From Nocardioides cavernae (GTDB lineage: Bacteria > Actinomycetota > Actinomycetes > Propionibacteriales > Nocardioidaceae): a stretch of DNA of 64,000 bases. This document shows positions 48,013-60,899 of the stretch, piece by piece; position 1 is the stretch's first letter, and each line of letters starts with the position of its first letter. The stretch covers positions 1,365,913 through 1,429,912 of the forward strand of contig NZ_JACCBW010000002.1 of NCBI RefSeq assembly GCF_013410035.1, read 5' to 3'. The notes beneath the pieces were generated by a model. It ran no database searches, was not told the DNA's origin, and worked only from the letters and a program-made list of their open reading frames with translations. Made by a program: the position numbers and the translations under genes.

Positions 48013-48951
48013 ATGACGCAGCAGCCGTTCAGCCGTCCAGGTGCCATCGACCTCTCCGGGCTCGGCCGACCGCCCGCGCCGCCGCAGGACGCGGCCCCGG
48101 CCGGCGGGAGCGGATCCGCGCCGGGGGCGTACTCCGTCGCCATCACGCAGGACAACTTCCAGCAGGTGCTCCAGGAGTCGATGGCGGCGCCCGTCGTCCT
48201 GGTCTTCCACTCCGCGCGCCAGGCGCCGGGCAGCGAGCAGTACGCGGCCGACGTCGCCGCCGAGGCGGAGCGGCTCGAGGGCCGTCTCCTGGCGGCGCTG
48301 GTCGACGTCGACGCCCATCCCGAGATCGCCCAGGCGATGCAGATCCCGCAGGTGCCGCTGACGATGGTGGTGCTCGAGGGCCGTCCCGCGACCCAGCCGA
48401 TCCCCGGCGCGCTGTCGCCCGAGGAGCTGTCCACCCTGTTCGCGCAGCTCGTCCAGCAGCTCACCGCGCAGGGCATCACCGGCCGGCACCAGCCCCGGTC
48501 GAGCGCGGCGCCAGCGGGCGAGGGCGAGGAGGAGGTCGTCGACCCGCGGTACGCGCCCGCCCAGGACGCGCTCGCCGCGGGCGACATCGACGGCGCGATC
48601 GCGGAGTACCAGAAGCTCGTCGACGCCAACCCGGCCGACGTCGAGGCCGCCGGCGGGCTCGCCATCGCGAAGGTGATGCAGCGCACCCAGGGCGTGGACC
48701 TCAACGAGGCGCGCGCGGCGGCCGCCGAGAACCCCGACGACGTCGACGCGCAGACGATGGTCGCCGACCTCGACATGCTCGGCGGTCACGTCGAGGACGC
48801 CTTCACCCGCTTGGTGAACCTCGTCGCGCGCACGTCCGACAAGGAGCGCGACAAGGCGCGCGACCATCTGCTCGGGCTGTTCGCCGCGGTCGGCAACGAC
48901 GACCCGCGCGTGCTGGCGGGCCGTCGCAACCTGGCGTCGGCGCTGTTCTGA
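48013..48951 (+). CDS. Thioredoxin-like/TPR co-chaperone, YbbN (CnoX)-like
   Basis: A 312-residue protein: a disordered N-terminus (1-45), a thioredoxin fold (50-160) in which the CxxC site reads HSARQAPGS so both cysteines are missing, and a TPR-like region (180-310; APAQDALAAGDIDGAIAEYQKLV). Members hold unfolded proteins under stress. ATG at 48013 lies 7 nt after TAGGAT (48000-48005), so the mRNA is probably leaderless. Confidence 0.85.
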   Translation: MTQQPFSRPGAIDLSGLGRPPAPPQDAAPAGGSGSAPGAYSVAITQDNFQQVLQESMAAPVVLVFHSARQAPGSEQYAADVAAEAERLEGRLLAALVDVDAHPEIAQAMQIPQVPLTMVVLEGRPATQPIPGALSPEELSTLFAQLVQQLTAQGITGRHQPRSSAAPAGEGEEEVVDPRYAPAQDALAAGDIDGAIAEYQKLVDANPADVEAAGGLAIAKVMQRTQGVDLNEARAAAAENPDDVDAQTMVADLDMLGGHVEDAFTRLVNLVARTSDKERDKARDHLLGLFAAVGNDDPRVLAGRRNLASALF

Positions 48952-48964
48952 GCCGCGCCGGGGC

Positions 48965-51637
<2,673 letters not shown>

Positions 51638-51652
51638 GCAAGGCATCCTGCC

Positions 51653-52393
51653 TCAGCGACCGGACTCCGTATACGGTTGAGCGCCGCCGACCGCGGCACG
51701 TACGCGTCGGGCGGTGAAGTCGGCCGCCAGCTCGTCCACCTCTTCGAGGGTGCAGAACCGCACGTCACGGATCTCGCGCTCCTGCTTCACCACGGTGTCG
51801 AGCACCGAGGGCGCCAGGGTGCCGCCGTCGAAGACGAGGCAGACCGCATCGTCCCAGCCGCCCCAGGGCGGGAGCCAGTCGGTGAGCACGAGCTCGCCCG
51901 GCTCGATCTCGAGCCCGAGCTCCTCCTCGACCTCCCGCTGCACGGCGAGGCGGGGGGACTCGCCCACCTCGACCACGCCGCCGGGCAGGTCCCAGTCGCG
52001 CTTGTACGTCAGCTGGCACAGCAGCACCCGCCCCTCGGGGTCGCGCACGAGCATCTGCGAGATCGCGCGCTTGCGGGGGAGGAAGGAGTTGAGGAGCGCC
52101 CGGAAGCCTCCCGGCTCCTGGACCGGCGTGTCGGTGACGAGCCGCGCATAGACGACGAGGTCCGCCTGGCCGCCGTCCTCGCCCAGCCCACGGCGTACGC
52201 CCTCGCGGTGCAGGCCCGCCCAGGTCGCCGCCCGCTGCGCGGGGGCGTCGTCGACGTCGACGAGGACCTCCACCCGGGAGTGCCCGGTCAGGGCCGAGGC
52301 CACCTCGCGCCGCAGCTCGTCGGTGCTGACCTCCCCGTCCCACTCGAGTCGGGCGACCCCGTCGTCGGAGGTCAGGGAGATCGGGCTGGGCAC
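51653..52393 (-). CDS. Nudix hydrolase with N-terminal extension
   Basis: A 246-residue protein. Residues 115-240 are the Nudix domain with the box GGVVEVGESPRLAVQREVEEE. The first 100 residues (RVEVLVDVDDAPAQRAATWAGL) look like a partial acetyltransferase-type fold. Substrate unknown. GTG at 52393 has TAGGGT 6 nt upstream, supporting a leaderless start. Confidence 0.85.
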   Translation of the reverse strand: MPSPISLTSDDGVARLEWDGEVSTDELRREVASALTGHSRVEVLVDVDDAPAQRAATWAGLHREGVRRGLGEDGGQADLVVYARLVTDTPVQEPGGFRALLNSFLPRKRAISQMLVRDPEGRVLLCQLTYKRDWDLPGGVVEVGESPRLAVQREVEEELGLEIEPGELVLTDWLPPWGGWDDAVCLVFDGGTLAPSVLDTVVKQEREIRDVRFCTLEEVDELAADFTARRVRAAVGGAQPYTESGR

Positions 52394-52443
52394 GCCTTCA
52401 CCCTAGCGAGAGGAGGTAGCCGCGCGGCGTCGCCACCGCCTGA

Positions 52444-52533
52444 TGCTCCACCATGGGATGTCGACGGGCATGCACATCCCCAGGTCGATCGACCTGGGAA
52501 ACTGCGGTTTCCTCGACATCCCATGGTGGAGCA
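52444..52533. repeat. Palindromic element A
   Basis: The outer arms 52444-52464 and 52513-52533 are perfect 21-bp inverted repeats carrying GCTCCACCATGGGATGTCG. The centre is a perfect 20-bp palindrome (52479-52498, CCCAGGTCGATCGACCTGGG), and the right spacer has an AAAC/GTTT mini-stem. It starts 31 bp beyond the stop of the AbiEi/DUF559-like gene. Confidence 0.9.
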
Positions 52534-52564
52534 GCGCCGCGTGCCCGGCGCCGGCGCCGCGAGG

Positions 52565-53506
52565 TCAGCTCGCTCGTGCGAGCTTGGCGCGGATCCGGGC
52601 CGCCGTCTGGGAGGGCCGGTCGAGGTCGGACCAGACCAGTCGGACCATCCACGCATCAGTTGCCTCGCGCAGCTGGTCCTCGCGACGTTTCTCCTGGAAG
52701 ACGACCTCGCCGGCGTCCTGGCCCGGCTCGAGCAGTCGGCCGTACTTCACCTTGCCGTCGAACTCGCCGAGGCCGTTGTGCTTCAGCCACGCCCAGTCGG
52801 TACGCCCGACGAGTCGGCCGGCGACGACGACCTCGTGCTGGAGCGTGGGGGCAGGCAGGTGCTCGACGAAGAAGAGCCAGAGCCCGCGGGACTCGCCGAC
52901 GGACTCGGCCTGGTCCGTCGCCATGTGCACCGGCACGTGCAGGTGGCGCACACGGGGCCAGTGCGCCATGGTGTCGAACTGGTCGCCGATGTCGTCGATG
53001 CTGCAACGACGACGGTGCAGCGCGGAGTTGAGCAGCACGAGCGCGCTCTCAGGACGGCCGAGCGATCCTGCCTCGAGCACGCAGCGCTGCGGGGCGAGCA
53101 CCCGCATCCCGTCGACGACGCCCACCTCGTGGTCGAGCACCAGCCCCTCGTGGTGGACGACTCCGGCCTCGATGCGTCCGGCGCCGCCGTCCAGCCGGGT
53201 CACGTGGATGCGGTCGAGGGGGATCCCCCACACGTCGACCTGGTGGGCGAGGCAGCCCGAGGTGTGGCTCAGGGCCACCTTGCCACCGAGCGAGTCGAGC
53301 ACCGTTCGGCAGACGAGGAGGTGCCGCTCCTCTGCGCTGGCGGCCGACCAGGTGTCGGGGAACGTGTAGTAGCCACGCCGGATGCGCAACCACCGACCAG
53401 CCCGCGCCTCCCGGGCGATGACGCGATCGTCGTACCCGGCCTCCCGGGCATGGGCGCGGGTGAAGAAGCCGAGCTCGGCGCTGATCGCGCGCAGGGGGTC
53501 GTCCAT
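52565..53506 (-). CDS. AbiEi-like HTH protein with DUF559/Vsr-like nuclease C-terminus
   Basis: A 313-residue protein. Residues 5-50 form an AbiEi-type winged helix (FFTRAHAREAGYDDRVIARE, RIRRGYYTFP). The C-terminal part (about 215-300) resembles DUF559/Vsr-like PD-(D/E)xK nucleases: GRTDWAWLKHNGL, GEFDGKVKYG, EKRREDQLRE and MVRLVWSDL. No AbiEii toxin is adjacent, so it is an orphan. Codon choice includes more A/T-ending codons than its neighbours, consistent with acquisition. It is flanked by two copies of a palindromic element. ATG at 53506 with AATGCT 6 nt upstream. Function unknown. Confidence 0.82.
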   Translation of the reverse strand: MDDPLRAISAELGFFTRAHAREAGYDDRVIAREARAGRWLRIRRGYYTFPDTWSAASAEERHLLVCRTVLDSLGGKVALSHTSGCLAHQVDVWGIPLDRIHVTRLDGGAGRIEAGVVHHEGLVLDHEVGVVDGMRVLAPQRCVLEAGSLGRPESALVLLNSALHRRRCSIDDIGDQFDTMAHWPRVRHLHVPVHMATDQAESVGESRGLWLFFVEHLPAPTLQHEVVVAGRLVGRTDWAWLKHNGLGEFDGKVKYGRLLEPGQDAGEVVFQEKRREDQLREATDAWMVRLVWSDLDRPSQTAARIRAKLARAS

Positions 53507-53617
53507 CCCTCGAGCATTCGGTGACAGGCGCGCGGCGGCCAGCGGCGTACGGCGTTCCTGTGGATGACCCCTCAGGTCGGCCGTCTGTGGATGTCAGGCG
53601 GAGCGCTGCGGATTGAC

Positions 53618-53705
53618 GCTCCACCATGGGATGTCGGTGGACCTGCAGTTCCCGGGGTCAGTTGACCCGGGTGAGTGCAGGTTGCTCGACATCCCATGGT
53701 GAAGC
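53618..53705. repeat. Palindromic element B
   Basis: The outer arms 53618-53636 and 53687-53705 are 19-bp inverted repeats with one mismatch and the same sequence as element A. Inside, ACCTGCA (53641-53647) pairs with TGCAGGT (53676-53682), and the centre CCCGGGGTCA pairs with TGACCCGGG. It lies 25 bp after the glgB stop and 111 bp before the AbiEi-like gene start, in the same orientation as A. Confidence 0.9.
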
Positions 53706-53730
53706 AGCGCGGGTCGCCAGCGGTGGAGCG

Positions 53731-55632
53731 TCAGTCGTCAGAACGCCGGAACCAGACGGTCGCGAGGGGAGGCACGACGATGTCCGCGTGCGCCGGCTGG
53801 CCGTGGTGCTCGCCGTCGACGGCCTGGATCGAGCCGAGGTTGCCCACCCCGGAGCCGTGGTAGGACTCGGCGTCGGTGTTGAGCACCTCCGACCACGTGC
53901 CGGAGGACGGGAGCCCGAGCCGGTAGCCCTCGTGCGGGTTGCCGGCGAAGTTGGACACGCAGACGAGGTCCGGGTGGCCGGGCGAGCGGCGGGCGAAGGC
54001 GAAGGTGTTGCGGCCCGCGTCGTTGGCGTCGATCCACTCGAAGCCGGCCGGGTCGTTGTCGCGTCCCCACAGGGCGCCCGTCTGGACGTAGGCGGAGTTC
54101 ATGTCGCGCACCATCGCGTGGACGCCCGCGTGCTCGGGGTGCTCGAGCAGCCACCAGTCGAGCTCACGGCTCTCGGCCCACTCGGACTCCTGGCCGAACT
54201 CGCAGCCCATGAACAGCAGCTGCTTGCCGGGGTGAGCCCACATGTAGGCGAGGTACGCCCGCAGGTTGGCGAGCTGCTGCCACCGGTCGCCCGGCATCTT
54301 GCGCAGCAGCGACCCCTTGCCGTGGACGACCTCGTCGTGGCTGATGGGGAGGACGTAGTTCTCGGCGAAGGCGTAGACCAGCGAGAACGTCATCTGGCCG
54401 TGGTGGTGGCTGCGGTAGAGCGGGTCCTGGGCGACGTAGTTGAGCGAGTCGTGCATCCAGCCCATGTTCCACTTGAACCCGAAGCCGAGGCCGCCGTCGC
54501 TGGTCGGACCGGTGACGCCGGGCCACGCCGTGGACTCCTCGGCGATGGTGACGATGCCGGGCACGCGCTTGTAGACGGTCGCGTTCATCTCCTGGAGGAA
54601 CTGCACCGCCTCGAGGTTCTCGCGGCCGCCGTTCTTGTTGGGCGACCACTCGCCGTGCTCGCGGGCGTAGTCGAGGTAGAGCATCGACGCGACGCCGTCC
54701 ACGCGCAGGCCGTCGGCGTGGTACTCCTCGAGCCAGTACACCGCGTTGGAGTAGAGGAAGTTGCGGACCTCGTTGCGGCCGAAGTTGAAGATGTGGCTGC
54801 CCCACTCCTTGTGCCAGCCGCGCTGGGGGTTGGGGTCCTCGTAGAGCGGCGTGCCGTCGAAGCGCGCCAGCGCCCACTCGTCGGTGGCGAAGTGGCCGGG
54901 CACCCAGTCGAGGATCACGCCGACGCCGGCCTGGTGGAGCCGGTCGATGAGGCGCTTGAGGCCGTCGGGGTCGCCGAACCGGGCGTCGGGGGCGAAGTAG
55001 GAGGTGACGTGGTAGCCCCACGAGCCGCCGAAGGGGTGCTGCATGACGGGCATGAGCTCGACGTGGGTGAAGCCCAGGTCGGAGACGTACGGCACGAGCG
55101 CGTCCGCGATCTCGTCCCAGGAGTAGAGCTCGCCGGAGTAGTGCTTCCTCCAGGATGCGAGGTGGATCTCGTAGACCGACATGGCCTCGTCGACGGGCTG
55201 CCTGGTGCGCCGCGCCTCCAGCCAGTCCTCGTCGCCCCACTCGTGCTCCGACCTCCACACGCGTGACGCGGAGCTCGGCGGCTTCTCGGCGTACTGCGCG
55301 AGCGGGTCCGCGCGGTCGACCCACTGGCCGTCCGCGCCGCGGATCCGGTACTTGTACTGGGCGCCGACGCCGGCCCCGTCGACGTGGGCGTGCCAGACGC
55401 CCGAGCCGTCGAGTCGGGTCATCGGGTGCTGCGAGCCGTCCCAGCCGGCCCACTCGCCGGCGACCTGGACCTCCTGCGCGTTGGGCGCCCAGACGCGGAA
55501 CGACGTGCCGTCCACCTCGCCGGTCGCGCTCGTCGAGACCTGCGCGCCGAGGACCTTCCAGAGCTCCTCGTGGCGTCCCTCGCCGATCAGGTGCAGGTCG
55601 AGCTCACCCGGTGCGTGCGTCATCTCTGTCAC
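53731..55632 (-). CDS. glgB: 1,4-alpha-glucan branching enzyme
   Basis: A 633-residue GH13 enzyme that creates alpha-1,6 branches. A CBM48-like domain (TSFRVWAPNAQEVQVAGEW) precedes the barrel: DWVPGHF, GLRVDGVASMLYLDYAR (nucleophile Asp), VTIAEESTAWP (acid Glu) and LPISHDEVVHGKGS. The extra N-terminal domain of longer GlgB proteins is missing. GTG at 55632 overlaps the maltokinase stop as GTGA; ATG at 55623 is an alternative. Last gene of the glgE operon. Confidence 0.95.
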   Translation of the reverse strand: MTEMTHAPGELDLHLIGEGRHEELWKVLGAQVSTSATGEVDGTSFRVWAPNAQEVQVAGEWAGWDGSQHPMTRLDGSGVWHAHVDGAGVGAQYKYRIRGADGQWVDRADPLAQYAEKPPSSASRVWRSEHEWGDEDWLEARRTRQPVDEAMSVYEIHLASWRKHYSGELYSWDEIADALVPYVSDLGFTHVELMPVMQHPFGGSWGYHVTSYFAPDARFGDPDGLKRLIDRLHQAGVGVILDWVPGHFATDEWALARFDGTPLYEDPNPQRGWHKEWGSHIFNFGRNEVRNFLYSNAVYWLEEYHADGLRVDGVASMLYLDYAREHGEWSPNKNGGRENLEAVQFLQEMNATVYKRVPGIVTIAEESTAWPGVTGPTSDGGLGFGFKWNMGWMHDSLNYVAQDPLYRSHHHGQMTFSLVYAFAENYVLPISHDEVVHGKGSLLRKMPGDRWQQLANLRAYLAYMWAHPGKQLLFMGCEFGQESEWAESRELDWWLLEHPEHAGVHAMVRDMNSAYVQTGALWGRDNDPAGFEWIDANDAGRNTFAFARRSPGHPDLVCVSNFAGNPHEGYRLGLPSSGTWSEVLNTDAESYHGSGVGNLGSIQAVDGEHHGQPAHADIVVPPLATVWFRRSDD

Positions 55633-57041
55633 TGCGTGCCTCCCAGCGCTGCGAGCGGGATGGAGAGCCATCCCGGACGGTTGCGTGCTTCGTAGACCGC
55701 CTCGTAGACGACCTTATCGGCGAGGTAGGCGTCGAGCAGGATCTCAGCGGTCCCGGCGGCCTGTACCCCGCTCTGCGTGGTGTACGCGTCGAGGAAGGCG
55801 GCACGGTTGCGTGCGGACCACTCGGCGGCGCGGTAGTCGCGCTGGTCGGCCTCGGCGCCGATGTCGGTCCCGACGCCGGTGAGGGCGACCACCCGCGGCG
55901 CGTAGTCGAAGGACCGGATCATCCCGGCGACGTCGCGCCACACCGAGTCCGGCTTGAGCCGCTCGGCCAGCGGCTTGGCCGGCTCGCCCTCGAAGTCGAC
56001 GATCTTCCAGCCCTTGGAGGTGCGCAGCGTCTGACCGAGGTGCAGGTCGCCGTGGACCTGCTGCACCTCGACGCCGTCGAGGGTGCGGAGCCGGTCGAAC
56101 GTCTCGCGCAGCGTGGCCTCGTACGTCGCGAGCTCCGGCACGACGGCGACCGCCTCGCGCAGCCGGGCGCCCATGGCGTCCGCCAGGCCCGCGGCGGTCG
56201 CGGCGTCGCGCTGCTCCACCGGGAAGTGCGCGGCGAGGTCGGCGTGCACCTCGGCCAGCGCCGTACCGAGCCGTGCGGCCTCCCCGGCGAAGTCGCCGCC
56301 GACCTCGTCGGCGTGCAGGTCGGCCTCGGCGTAGAGGTTGCGGACGCTGGCCAGGGCCAGGTCCCAGCCGTCGCTCGCGGTGCGCAGGAACTGCTGCAGC
56401 ATGGCGAGCTGGATGGTCGTGTTGGTCTCGTCGTCGACCAGGTCGAGCCAGCCGTAGAGCGATGCGACGTGGGTGGACCCGGCCTCGGTGAGGACCTGAT
56501 GGATCGCGATGTCCGGGTTCACGCCCGGCGTCACCTTGCGGAAGACCTTCATCAGCGCGTCCTCGCCGAACGCCACCGACGAGTTCGACTGCTCGCCCGA
56601 GAAGAGCGTCGAGTGCGTGTCGAGGTCGAGGTCGTGGCCCGCCAGGCTGTGGAACATCAGCTCGCCCGGCGGGGGAGCGGAGAAGGCCTTGAGCCACAGC
56701 GCCATCGCCTGGCGGTCGTGGACCGCGTCGTAGACCCACGCGTGGCCGAGCTCCTCGTCGTCCCACTCGCCGACGAGGGCGTGTTCGAGCCGGTCCTGCG
56801 GCTCGGGGTAGTAGGCGAGCGGGAGCTGGTAGAGCTCGGTCCCGCCCGAGCCGTCGCCGTCGGCGTACGCCACCTCGGCCAGCTCGATCGCCACCCGGAC
56901 CCCGTCCGGCGCGCCGGGCAGCACGCCCACGCACCGCACGTCCACCAGCGACCACTCGCGCCCCTTGCCGCCGAACCAGCGGGCCTCCGCGATCCAGGTC
57001 CGCAGGTCGGCGAGGGCCACGTCGCTGCGCTGGGCACTCAT
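55629..57041 (-). CDS. mak: Maltokinase (Mak/Pep2)
   Basis: A 470-residue kinase with an aminoglycoside-phosphotransferase-like fold that makes maltose 1-phosphate from maltose and ATP. Signatures: [14 protein letters not shown] near the start, [14 protein letters not shown] (catalytic Asp) and [16 protein letters not shown] at 57041 overlaps treS as ATGA and the stop overlaps glgB. In mycobacteria this kinase forms a complex with TreS. Confidence 0.95.
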   Translation of the reverse strand: MSAQRSDVALADLRTWIAEARWFGGKGREWSLVDVRCVGVLPGAPDGVRVAIELAEVAYADGDGSGGTELYQLPLAYYPEPQDRLEHALVGEWDDEELGHAWVYDAVHDRQAMALWLKAFSAPPPGELMFHSLAGHDLDLDTHSTLFSGEQSNSSVAFGEDALMKVFRKVTPGVNPDIAIHQVLTEAGSTHVASLYGWLDLVDDETNTTIQLAMLQQFLRTASDGWDLALASVRNLYAEADLHADEVGGDFAGEAARLGTALAEVHADLAAHFPVEQRDAATAAGLADAMGARLREAVAVVPELATYEATLRETFDRLRTLDGVEVQQVHGDLHLGQTLRTSKGWKIVDFEGEPAKPLAERLKPDSVWRDVAGMIRSFDYAPRVVALTGVGTDIGAEADQRDYRAAEWSARNRAAFLDAYTTQSGVQAAGTAEILLDAYLADKVVYEAVYEARNRPGWLSIPLAALGGTQ

Positions 57042-58792
57042 CCCGGCACCTCCGAGGACGTCGGGTCGGTGAGCCTGAGCCAGAGGAAGCCGTAGCCGCC
57101 CAGGGTCAGCAGGTAGGGCAGCTCGCCGATCGCAGGGAACGGCACGCCTCCGAGGAGCTCGACGGGCACCATCCCCTCCCAGCTGCGCAGGTCGAGCTCG
57201 ACCGGCTGCGGGAAGCGGGAGAGGTTGTTGACGCACAGAATGATGTCGCGGCCCTCCGCACCGGCGCCCTCGGCGCAGTGCTCGCGGACGTAGGACAGCA
57301 CGCTGGGGTTGGACCCGCCGAGGTCGGTGAAGGTGCCGAGGCCGAACGCCGGGTGCCGGCGCCGGGCGTGCACGAGGCGGCGCGTCCAGTGCAGCAGCGA
57401 CGAGGTGTTCTCCAGCTGCGCCTCGACGTTGACCGACTGGTAGCCGTAGACCGGGTCCTGGATCGCCGGGAGGTGCAGCTTGCCGGGCGTCGCGGAGGAG
57501 AAGCCGGCGTTGCGGTCGGGCGTCCACTGCATGGGCGTACGCACGCCGTCGCGGTCGCCCAGCCAGATGTTGTCGCCCATCCCGATCTCGTCGCCGTAGT
57601 AGAGGACGGGGGAGCCGGGCAGCGAGAGCAGGAGCGCGGTGAAGAGCTCCATCCGGTTGACGTCGCCGTCCAGCAGAGGCGCGAGGCGGCGGCGGATGCC
57701 GATGTTGGCCTTCATCCGCGGGTCGTGGGCGTACTCGGACCACATGTAGTCGCGGTCCTCGTCGGTGACCATCTCGAGCGTGAGCTCGTCGTGGTTGCGC
57801 AGGAAGATGCCCCACTGGCAGCCGTCGGGGATCGCCGGCGTCTGCTCGAGGATCTCCGAGATCGGGAACCGCGACTCGCGGCGCACGGCCATGAAGATGC
57901 GCGGCATCACCGGGAAGTGGAAGGCCATGTGGCACTCGGTGCCCACCCAGCGACCGTCCTCGGTCTGCTCGGGACCGAAGTACTCCACGACGTCGGCCGG
58001 CCACTGGTTGGCCTCGCAGAGCAGCACGCGACCCGGGTAGTTCTCGTCGACGAAGCGGCGGCACTTCTTCAGGAAGTCGTGCGTCTCGGGGAGGTTCTCG
58101 CCGTTGGTGCCGGGCCGCTCGTAGAGGTAGGGCACGGCGTCGAGACGGAAGCCGTCGAGGCCCATGTCGAGCCAGAACGCCATCGCCTCGAGCATCGCGT
58201 CGTGGACCTTGGGGTTGTCGAAGTTGAGGTCGGGCTGGTGGTGGAAGAACCGGTGCCAGAAGTACTGCTGGCGCACCGGGTCCCACGTCCAGTTCGACGG
58301 CTCGGTGTCGACGAAGATGACCCGCGCGTCCTGGTAGAGCTCATCGGTGTCGGACCAGACGTAGAAGTCGCCATAGGGGCCGTCCGGGTCGCTGCGGCTC
58401 GCCTGGAACCACGGGTGCGCGTCGCTCGTGTGGTTCATGACGAAGTCGATGATCACGCGGATGCCCCGCTGGTGGCAGGCGTCGATGAACTCGTGGAAGT
58501 CCTCGACCGTGCCGCACTCGGGGAGGATGTTGTTGTAGTCGGCGACGTCGTAGCCGCCGTCACGCAGCGGCGAGGTGAAGAACGGCGGCACCCACAGGCA
58601 GTCGACGCCGAGCCACTCGAGGTAGTCGAGCTTCTCGATGAGGCCCTGGAAGTCGCCCGTGCCGTCGCCGTTGGAGTCACGGAACGAGCGGACCAGCACC
58701 TCGTAGAAGACCGCCGTGCGGAACCAGTCCGGCTCCGCATTGAGCACCGCCGTGGCGGCGCCTGCGTCCGTCGGCATGGGCTGGTCGGTCAA
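57038..58792 (-). CDS. treS: Trehalose synthase (trehalose/maltose isomerase)
   Basis: A 584-residue GH13 enzyme that isomerises trehalose to maltose. The core signatures are [41 protein letters not shown] (nucleophile Asp), LLCEANQWP (Glu) and [11 protein letters not shown]. The start is taken as TTG at 58792, overlapping the glgE stop as TTGA, because AGGAGG lies exactly 5 nt upstream; ATG at 58777 would be 20 nt away. C-terminal fusion to the kinase, found in some species, is absent. Confidence 0.94.
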   Translation of the reverse strand: MTDQPMPTDAGAATAVLNAEPDWFRTAVFYEVLVRSFRDSNGDGTGDFQGLIEKLDYLEWLGVDCLWVPPFFTSPLRDGGYDVADYNNILPECGTVEDFHEFIDACHQRGIRVIIDFVMNHTSDAHPWFQASRSDPDGPYGDFYVWSDTDELYQDARVIFVDTEPSNWTWDPVRQQYFWHRFFHHQPDLNFDNPKVHDAMLEAMAFWLDMGLDGFRLDAVPYLYERPGTNGENLPETHDFLKKCRRFVDENYPGRVLLCEANQWPADVVEYFGPEQTEDGRWVGTECHMAFHFPVMPRIFMAVRRESRFPISEILEQTPAIPDGCQWGIFLRNHDELTLEMVTDEDRDYMWSEYAHDPRMKANIGIRRRLAPLLDGDVNRMELFTALLLSLPGSPVLYYGDEIGMGDNIWLGDRDGVRTPMQWTPDRNAGFSSATPGKLHLPAIQDPVYGYQSVNVEAQLENTSSLLHWTRRLVHARRRHPAFGLGTFTDLGGSNPSVLSYVREHCAEGAGAEGRDIILCVNNLSRFPQPVELDLRSWEGMVPVELLGGVPFPAIGELPYLLTLGGYGFLWLRLTDPTSSEVPG

Positions 58793-60789
58793 CGGGTCCT
58801 CCTGACACTGATGATGTGGGCGGGCTCCCAACCGGGGTCGAGCCGGACGTAGTTGTGCTGGCTCCAGCTCCAGTCCTCGCCGGTGATCTCGTCGTGCGCG
58901 ACGAACGAGTCGTGCCAGCCGAGCCCGAGGGCCGGCATGTCGAGGTGGACCACGGTCTCCCGCGTGCCGTGCGGGTCGAGGTTGATCACCGAGATGACCA
59001 CGTCGTCGCCCCCGTCGGGGAGTGCAGCCCGCTTGGAGAAGACCAGGACGCTGTCGTCCTCGCTGGAGTGGATCGTCACGTTGCGCAGCAGCTGGAGGGC
59101 CGGGTGCTGGCGGCGGATCTCGTTGAGGCGGGTGAGGTACGGCGCCAGCGTGGTGCCCTCGGCGTCGCGCTTCTTCCAGTCGCGGATGCGGATCTGGTAC
59201 TTCTCGGAGTCGAGGTACTCCTCCGAGCCCGGCTTCACCGCGACGTGCTCGAACAGCTCGTAGCCGGCGTACACGCCCCAGCTCGGGGAGCCGGTCGCGG
59301 CGAGGGCCGCACGCACCTTGAACGCCGCCGGGCCGCCGTACTGCAGGTAGGCGTGGAGGATGTCGGGGGTGTTGACGAAGAAGTTCGGCCGCATGAGGTG
59401 GTCGGACTCGCTCGACACCTCGACGAGGTAGTCCTCGATCTCGCGCTTGCCGGTGCGCCACGTGAAGTAGGTGTAGCTCTGGTGGTAGCCGACCGCGCCG
59501 AGGCCGTGCATCATCGCCGGCTTCGTGAACGCCTCGGAGAGGAAGAGGACGTCGGGGTCGGTACGCCGGACCTCCGCGAGCAGCCACTCCCAGAACGCCA
59601 GCGGCTTGGTGTGCGGGTTGTCGACGCGGAAGATCCGCACGCCGTGCGACATCCACAGCTTGACGATCCGCAGGACCTCGCGGCAGATGCCGGCGGGGTC
59701 GTTGTCGAAGTTGATCGGGTAGATGTCCTGGTACTTCTTGGGCGGGTTCTCCGCGTACGCGATCGTCCCGTCGGCGCGCGTGGTGAAGAACTGCGGGTGC
59801 GTGGTCACCCACGGGTGGTCGGGCGCCGCCTGGAGCGCGAGGTCGAGGGCGATCTCGAGGTCGAGCTCCCGGGCCCGGGCGACGAAGGCGTCGAAGTCGT
59901 CGAAGGTGCCGAGCTCGGGGTGGATGGCGTCGTGACCGCCGTCCTTGCTGCCGATCGCCCACGGGGAGCCGGTGTCGTCCGGCCCGGGGGTCAGCGTGTT
60001 GTTGGGACCCTTGCGGTTGACCTCGCCGATCGGGTGGATCGGCGGGAGGTAGACGACGTCGAAGCCCATCTCGGCCACCCGGTCGAGGCGCTCCATCGCG
60101 GTGAGGAACGTGCCGCTGGTGACCCTGCCGGTCTTCTCGTCGCGCACCGCGCCCTCGGAGCGCGGGAAGAACTCGTACCAGCTGCCGAACAGCGCACGGG
60201 TGCGGTCGGCGCGGAACGGGAACGGGCCGCTGACCGACACCAGCTCGCGGAGCGGGTGGGCCAGCAGCAGGGCGTCGAGCTCGGGGTCCTGCAGCGCGGC
60301 CAGGCGGGCGGCGACCGGCCGGTCCTGGTCGTTCGCGGCCGCGATGGCGCCGGTGACGAGGGCGACGGCCGCCTTGTCGAGCTTGGCCGGCCCCTTCGCG
60401 TAGTCCTGCCGGACCCGCTCGAGGAGCAGGCGGGCCTCGGTGAACATCAGCTCGACGTCGACGCCGGCCGGGATCTTGATGCCGGCGTCGTGCTGCCAGG
60501 TGGCCACCGGGTCGGACCAGGAGTGGATCTCGAAGGTCCACTCGCCGGGCACGTCGGGGGTGACGTGGGCGACGTAGCGGTTCGGCTCCTCGCCGTAGGG
60601 CTGCATCCGCACCGGGTCGCGCCTGGCGCCCTTCGGGTCGGTGGCCACCACCTCGGCGGCCAGCTGGTCGTGGCCCTCCCGGAAGACCGAGGCGCGCACG
60701 GGCATCGGCTCCCCGACGGTGGCCTTGGCCGACTGGCGACCCAGGTCGACGACGGGCGAGACATCCATCACGGGTATCCGTCCAACCAT
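58789..60789 (-). CDS. glgE: Alpha-1,4-glucan:maltose-1-phosphate maltosyltransferase
   Basis: A 666-residue GH13 enzyme that extends alpha-glucan with maltose from maltose 1-phosphate. An N-terminal beta domain precedes the barrel: [35 protein letters not shown] (nucleophile Asp) and [12 protein letters not shown] (Glu). ATG at 60789 gives a length normal for the family; ATG at 60768 is possible, and upstream readings cross the promoter. First gene of the operon glgE-treS-mak-glgB. Confidence 0.95.
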   Translation of the reverse strand: MVGRIPVMDVSPVVDLGRQSAKATVGEPMPVRASVFREGHDQLAAEVVATDPKGARRDPVRMQPYGEEPNRYVAHVTPDVPGEWTFEIHSWSDPVATWQHDAGIKIPAGVDVELMFTEARLLLERVRQDYAKGPAKLDKAAVALVTGAIAAANDQDRPVAARLAALQDPELDALLLAHPLRELVSVSGPFPFRADRTRALFGSWYEFFPRSEGAVRDEKTGRVTSGTFLTAMERLDRVAEMGFDVVYLPPIHPIGEVNRKGPNNTLTPGPDDTGSPWAIGSKDGGHDAIHPELGTFDDFDAFVARARELDLEIALDLALQAAPDHPWVTTHPQFFTTRADGTIAYAENPPKKYQDIYPINFDNDPAGICREVLRIVKLWMSHGVRIFRVDNPHTKPLAFWEWLLAEVRRTDPDVLFLSEAFTKPAMMHGLGAVGYHQSYTYFTWRTGKREIEDYLVEVSSESDHLMRPNFFVNTPDILHAYLQYGGPAAFKVRAALAATGSPSWGVYAGYELFEHVAVKPGSEEYLDSEKYQIRIRDWKKRDAEGTTLAPYLTRLNEIRRQHPALQLLRNVTIHSSEDDSVLVFSKRAALPDGGDDVVISVINLDPHGTRETVVHLDMPALGLGWHDSFVAHDEITGEDWSWSQHNYVRLDPGWEPAHIISVRRTR

Positions 60790-60859
60790 GCCCCCACACT
60801 TGCGAACGTCCGGTAGCGACGCAAGCCGGAGCGGGTGTGGTCTCACCCATTCGACAGAG

Positions 60860-60891
60860 TTCTTGGATCGATCCAAGAAATGCCATAGCGT
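60860..60891. promoter_or_regulatory. 20-bp palindrome operator and glgP promoter
   Basis: TTCTTGGATCGATCCAAGAA (60860-60879) is perfectly palindromic and lies in the 110-bp divergent glgE/glgP gap. On the plus strand TTGGAT (60863) is 17 bp from TAGCGT (60886-60891), which precedes GTG 60900 by 8 nt. On the minus strand TTGGAT is 16 bp from TCGAAT. The palindrome supplies the -35 for both directions, so one LacI-like protein could control both. Confidence 0.78.
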
Positions 60892-60899
60892 GCTGGACC

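Noticed and set aside
52444..53705. An insertion sequence with terminal inverted repeats
   Set aside because: Each element is itself a complete palindrome rather than one half of a terminal repeat. The enclosed gene is not a recognisable transposase, and no target-site duplication was seen.
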